From Protula sp. h YS-2021 (lineage: Eukaryota; Annelida; Polychaeta; Sabellida; Serpulidae): 64,000 nucleotides of DNA. The notes beneath the pieces were generated by a model. That model ran no database searches. It was not told where the DNA came from and saw nothing but the letters and a program-made list of their open reading frames with translations. The position numbers were made by a program, and so were the translations under genes. Positions 58,041 to 64,000 of the stretch are shown one piece after another (position 1 is the first letter of the stretch; each line of letters opens with the position of its first letter). The DNA lies in NCBI GenBank assembly GCA_949752745.1, contig OX457024.1:109296219-109360218 (forward strand), written 5' to 3'.

Positions 58041-58100
58041 CAAGATAGTGTATAAATAGCATGAAATATACAGAATTCCAATTTTATATATATATATATA
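58041..58100 (+). repeat. 60-bp target-site duplication, right copy
   Basis: Second copy of 57153-57212. The following 58.1-58.9 kb shows no gene. Confidence 0.9.
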
Positions 58101-58941
58101 ACAGGAACGGGTGTCTCTTTCATATGGAATCGTTGCTGCTCTTCTTCAACAAACTAACCATCTGTACAAGGCGCCGGTTTTTATGGTGACTTAATCCGCA
58201 TACACGTGCAAAGCGTCTTCAAAGCCGTTCTCCCCATGCATATGCTCCAACCCGAGGCTCCGGTGAGAAATGGAGTCTTCTTACACACGTACAGCGCATC
58301 TACAACACCTGTACTTCACGTGAAATGCCGTATTTCCTTTTCACTTACTGAATTCAAGTTCTATCGTATTTAAAGCTTCAATCTACATTTCATATATTTT
58401 ATTTTGTTTAGTAATTTTCCTAAGTTTTCTGTTAAGCTTCTAAACTAAAACTAAGTCTTTCATGTATATTCTTTCCGACGTTTACAATATATTCCTTGAA
58501 ATTAGGTCATGTATTGCATGGTGAAAGAATCTATCAAAAGGTCTTTTAATTTTTCACTAAAATCTTAACAAAATTTTACAGGCTCTAATTTCATCCGCAT
58601 TTTAATTTGACAGTGTTAAACAATTCCACACCTTGGTTTGGCGTAGGCAGACCAGGCACGTGTGTAAATCAATAAAAAATCTCAGTGTACTTATGCAGAA
58701 ATGCAGAGACGATTGATGAGATATGTGAATGGCGGAATTGACGGTACTTGAAAGTCTGGTATCAATATCTGTGTACTTTCATTTGTGTTTTAATGACAGT
58801 TCTGCTTTAGTGAAAATGGGGAGAATATCAGACACCAACTTCAGTCTGTGAAATTCTAAATGACGACTAAGAAAGGTTTAAGACCATCCGTGTTTAGCTA
58901 TTAAACGTTTGGGAACAGTAGCCGCTACGAACATAACAATA

Positions 58942-59075
58942 ATGCCATTTGACAACAGAGATTATTTTGTCATTGCTGGAATGGTTGTGGTTTGCACTAT
59001 GCTGGTAAGGATTTAGTGAAGCATTAGAGCACATTAATTAAACACACATTAATTTTAAAAAATAAAATGTTCAAA

Positions 59076-59122
<47 letters not shown>

Positions 59123-59145
59123 TCTCTCTGTTCCTCTCTCTCTCT

Positions 59146-59195
<50 letters not shown>

Positions 59196-61347
59196 CTCTC
59201 TCTCTCTGGAAAGGAAATAAATATTTTTAAAATCCATAAATGAGATATGCAAACGTATCTTGCATTCGATGATGTTAAACTGGATTAAAGTTAGACAATA
59301 ATTAAACTTATTATGTGTTTCAAAAATTGCAGTGGCAAATAAGGAGTGAAATAAAATATCGCCACTGTCAAGAGGAGAACAAACGTCTGAAATCTAATGG
59401 TATATTATTGTTTTTCAAAATTAAACTAAATCGGTAATGTAAAATGTAATGTTAAAGAAACGGCTTCTCAAGGGATTCCTAATGTTGTCAGTATTATCAA
59501 TATGCCATAAAAATACAAATAGACTGTTTTCGCTACCGAGTAGCGAAATTTACAATTTTGGGTCACAAAAAATTCTGAATTCTTAACGTCCTACACATCG
59601 CCTTTAAGGCCCAAAGGGTCCGAAAAATAAGCTCAATATCGCTCTATGTCTAACCGTTTTCAAGATAATGGTCAACTTCTTGTTTTTGGCTTTGACCATG
59701 GTCGACGAGGTCAAGGTCACCGAAGTTCCTCTTGCATATGGTCTATTATCCCGAAGGGTAAAAGAAGCTCAGAATCGCTCTGTCTCTATTCGTTTTAGAG
59801 ATAATGGTAAAATTCCGGTTTTTGAATTTGACCATGGCCGAGGAGGTCAAGGTCACCGAGTTACTTCTTAGATATCGTCTTTCAGGCCAAAAGGGTCGAA
59901 AATAAGCTCATATTCGCCATTTTTGAGATAATGGCCCACTTCCGGTTTTTTATATTGACCATGGCCGAGGATCTCAATCGTTCTCTATGCCTCTCATGGC
60001 TATAAAAGTGTGGATTTTACGGCGTCTAATCAGCCTCTATCAGTGAGCCAAATTTCAGCTCTCTTTAGCAATTTGGAATAACCCAAACGCTGCAGCCAAC
60101 TTAAACTGGCATACACATGTTCTGATGGCGTTCATTGAGAGGTGGGCGATCCATACACCGAGACTGATATCATGCAAGTTTAAAATACTGCTCTCCGCTC
60201 CTTGCGTCCTGTTTGGCAAATTTGTTGTGTCGTTTTTTAATTGAAAAATTACGCGAATTAAAATAATACATGAGGATTAACTAGACGTACTGAACTTTAT
60301 AATATCCAAATTTCATCTTTCTGGCCCTAGTGGCCTCTGACCATTTCCACGGACAAACTAACAAAAACGGAAAAACCTGCCACAACTGCAGCTAAAATGT
60401 TCGCACAAATCCAATACACTAGGGGATTTTGGCAAATCCCCAAGTGTAATTACTTGTGAGATATAATTAGTATTGTTTAAAGCTGCCTGCCTGCACATAT
60501 TGATATAAGTAGTTGTAGATGATGTTCTTAAAGGACAGATAATAGTCTTAAAACAATACCATCTGAGCATGGACGCAATAAGAAAGAGACCGATTCTGTG
60601 TAGGAAATAGCAATAAAAATTAGGGTAAAAATAAAGCTGCATGGAATAAAATGAGGGCATCATAACTGGGTCGTTACACAGTATTTTATTAATCATTGTC
60701 CTACTTTGAAATGAATTTTTGCCAAGACGGTCAATCATACTTGTAAAAGGAAGTGAGCCAGGCCATTTCGTCAAAAATAATTGGAATAAAAACAAGAATA
60801 TTATGAATATTTTCTTTCTGATTTAAACTGCGCGTATAGTCTTGGTTAAATAGGGCAGGAACGCGAGTTGCTGAGTGGAATAGGTGATAGCTGCCTTACA
60901 GCGTCAAGTTCCTGGCCATCGAGCTTTAAATGGGGAAACCACGGGCCTGAGAATTCAAGACTACATAATCAACCAAATATAGGTAGCCATATTGGGGCGT
61001 GGCAAGCCGGCCGGGATAACTTCATTCAGTATATCCAAGTCGATTTAGTCAGAGAATATTATATTAGTAAAGTTGCAATACAAGGCAGACCAATGCATTT
61101 TAATCAGTGGGTGACCCGATTTCGACTTGGCTTTATGACATCGTTAAATGATGATTTTAACATATTGAAAAACACAGATGGAGATGAAATTGAGTTCGGT
61201 GGCAGTTATGATAGAGACACTGTAATAGAACATGTTTTACCATGGGAGGTGAAGGCTCGATTCGTGCGCCTTTATCCCCGTGGTTGTAATGAGCACATCT
61301 CGTTGAGGTGGGGACTGTACGGAACACCTGCCATTGAACATAATTAA
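58942..61347 (+). CDS. Membrane-tethered discoidin (F5/8C) protein, 3 exons
   Basis: Exons 58942-59004, 59333-59399 and 60854-61347 sum to 624 nt (207 aa), and all phases join: CTG|GTAAGG, TTGCAG|TGG, AATG|GTATAT, AAATAG|GGCAG. Exon 1 gives a short N-terminus and a hydrophobic segment ([12 protein letters not shown]). Exon 2 gives a charged, coiled-coil-like stalk ([16 protein letters not shown]). Exon 3 holds a complete F5/8 type C domain (about residues 55-203): [46 protein letters not shown]. The paired Cys at the domain edges are present. Such domains bind glycans or lipids on cell surfaces. The hydrophobic segment may be a type II anchor or an uncleaved or cleaved signal peptide. Extra exons in intron 2 cannot be excluded, but none is needed for the frame. 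Confidence 0.75.
59081..59207. repeat. (TC)n microsatellite in intron 1
   Basis: A CT/TC tract with a few interruptions lies inside intron 1 of the discoidin gene. The Arg-Glu frame on the minus strand is an artefact. Confidence 0.97.
59520..60355 (+). repeat. Repeat with about 137-bp tandem units in intron 2
   Basis: Three units (starting about 59588, 59726, 59862) share 'aggcccaaagggtc', 'agataatgg' and 'gaccatggccgaggaggtca', two of them with 'gaggtcaaggtcacc'. A non-repeated tail runs to about 60355 ('gaccatttccacggac'). It looks like a dispersed repeat inserted in the intron. No protein is readable. Confidence 0.65.
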
Positions 61348-61399
61348 ACTCAGTTGTATATGTCTTCGTATCTTGCAGAGGTAATATTCTCCAGTTTAT

Positions 61400-63321
<1,922 letters not shown>

Positions 63322-64000
63322 ATTTTCATATCATCTCGATTCTGGGTGCGTGTAAACTAACTGAAAGTTGTGGGGCTCTTTAAATTCATTTTAAGGTACT
63401 GTGGGAACAATGGTCAAAATAAAGAGTTTCAAGTGGAAGGAAAATTAAACGAAAACAGTGTGAACCGCTTAATGGCTGAATAGTGATCAGATTTCTTCCT
63501 GAAAAAAGTGTGCATTTTAATTTGGCTTTGAGTCGGTCCTACCTGAACAAGACAATTCTAAACCGTATGATAATAGAAACACAACATGGTCAAGAGCAAA
63601 GTACACAGAAATTCGTCCCTTACTGAAACTGCACATTGACCTAACCCTACATGTTTAGTCAACATTCACTTTTCACTTCGGGATGTATATCCCTGTACTT
63701 TTCTTTTGACCATGTATTTTTCTTTTGACCCTATTCCTATTATATTTCTAACCAGAAATAATAAGAAAGACCAAGTGTATACATATACATAAAATTACAA
63801 GTTTGGTTGCAATTACAACTTTAATTAATTAAATCTTGTTAACATTTAAAAGCATTTTGCACCCTTGTATGGCGCATGACAAAACAACATGAAAATTCAA
63901 AAACTTATTGGTGTTTGCCTCGTCCATAGGTTAAGGTTCCTTACTGAGTTGTGAAAATTTCAAACATCACAGCAACAACAACAACAAAAAATACTTTTAA

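Noticed and set aside
59055..59252. 65-aa Arg-Glu ORF
   Set aside because: Translation of the (TC)n tract in intron 1 of the discoidin gene.
60358..60795. 145-aa minus-strand ORF
   Set aside because: Lies in intron 2 of the discoidin gene, AT-rich, Ile/Phe/Ser-biased, with no motif or splice support.

Overview
The window is nuclear DNA from an invertebrate animal. Its genes are sparse and split by introns with GT/AG borders. Between them lie long (TA)n, (TTA)n, (CA)n and (TC)n microsatellites, many minisatellites, decayed LINE retrotransposons and DNA transposons. The gene families seen (GPI-anchored Ly6-like proteins, a SUEL/CUB-like protein, a membrane-tethered discoidin protein) would fit a cnidarian or lophotrochozoan, but nothing fixes the phylum. 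There are no bacterial operons, rRNA genes, recognised tRNA genes or CRISPR arrays. Most long reading frames here come from microsatellites; the real genes were found by assembling short exons with matching phases.

Layout. 1-14 kb: repeat-rich DNA with four clusters of a dispersed 'GGACCACnnnnCAAATA' repeat, two copies of an ACGTTG-rich dispersed repeat, several minisatellites and one Cys-rich small ORF. 14.6-15.8 kb: three unassigned coding-like stretches. About 15.9-19.2 kb: a decayed CR1/L2/Jockey-type LINE. 20.15-24.49 kb: a 4.3-kb palindromic mobile element with about 1.2-kb terminal inverted repeats. It encodes two convergent proteins, a PC4-type ssDNA-binding protein and an acidic C2H2 zinc-finger protein. 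Each arm carries a TATA box and an array of 9-bp repeats, and the shared repeat runs into the first codons of the zinc-finger gene. 25.0-26.9 kb: a partial minus-strand gene for a probable secreted SUEL-lectin/CUB-like protein. 27.38-27.61 kb: a hairpin MITE.

28.2-55.7 kb: a tandem segmental triplication on a scale of about 12 kb. Each block holds one minus-strand, five-exon gene for a secreted, GPI-anchored, Ly6/Quiver-type three-finger protein. Two genes are intact (167 and 171 aa). The third is a pseudogene with an internal deletion. The blocks also share minisatellites and a decayed LINE RT fragment. The middle block was later hit by a 2.8-kb DNA transposon at 47.66-50.47 kb, and the homologous stretch of the first block shows the empty site.

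57.2-58.0 kb: a 5'-truncated L1/Tx1-like LINE with a 60-bp target-site duplication. 58.9-61.3 kb: a three-exon plus-strand gene for a membrane-tethered (or secreted) discoidin (F5/8C) protein. 61.4-64 kb: no gene seen.

The best candidate for something undescribed is the 20.15-24.49 kb element. It is a fold-back element with identical promoters facing inward and two DNA-binding proteins, but no visible transposase, polymerase or integrase.
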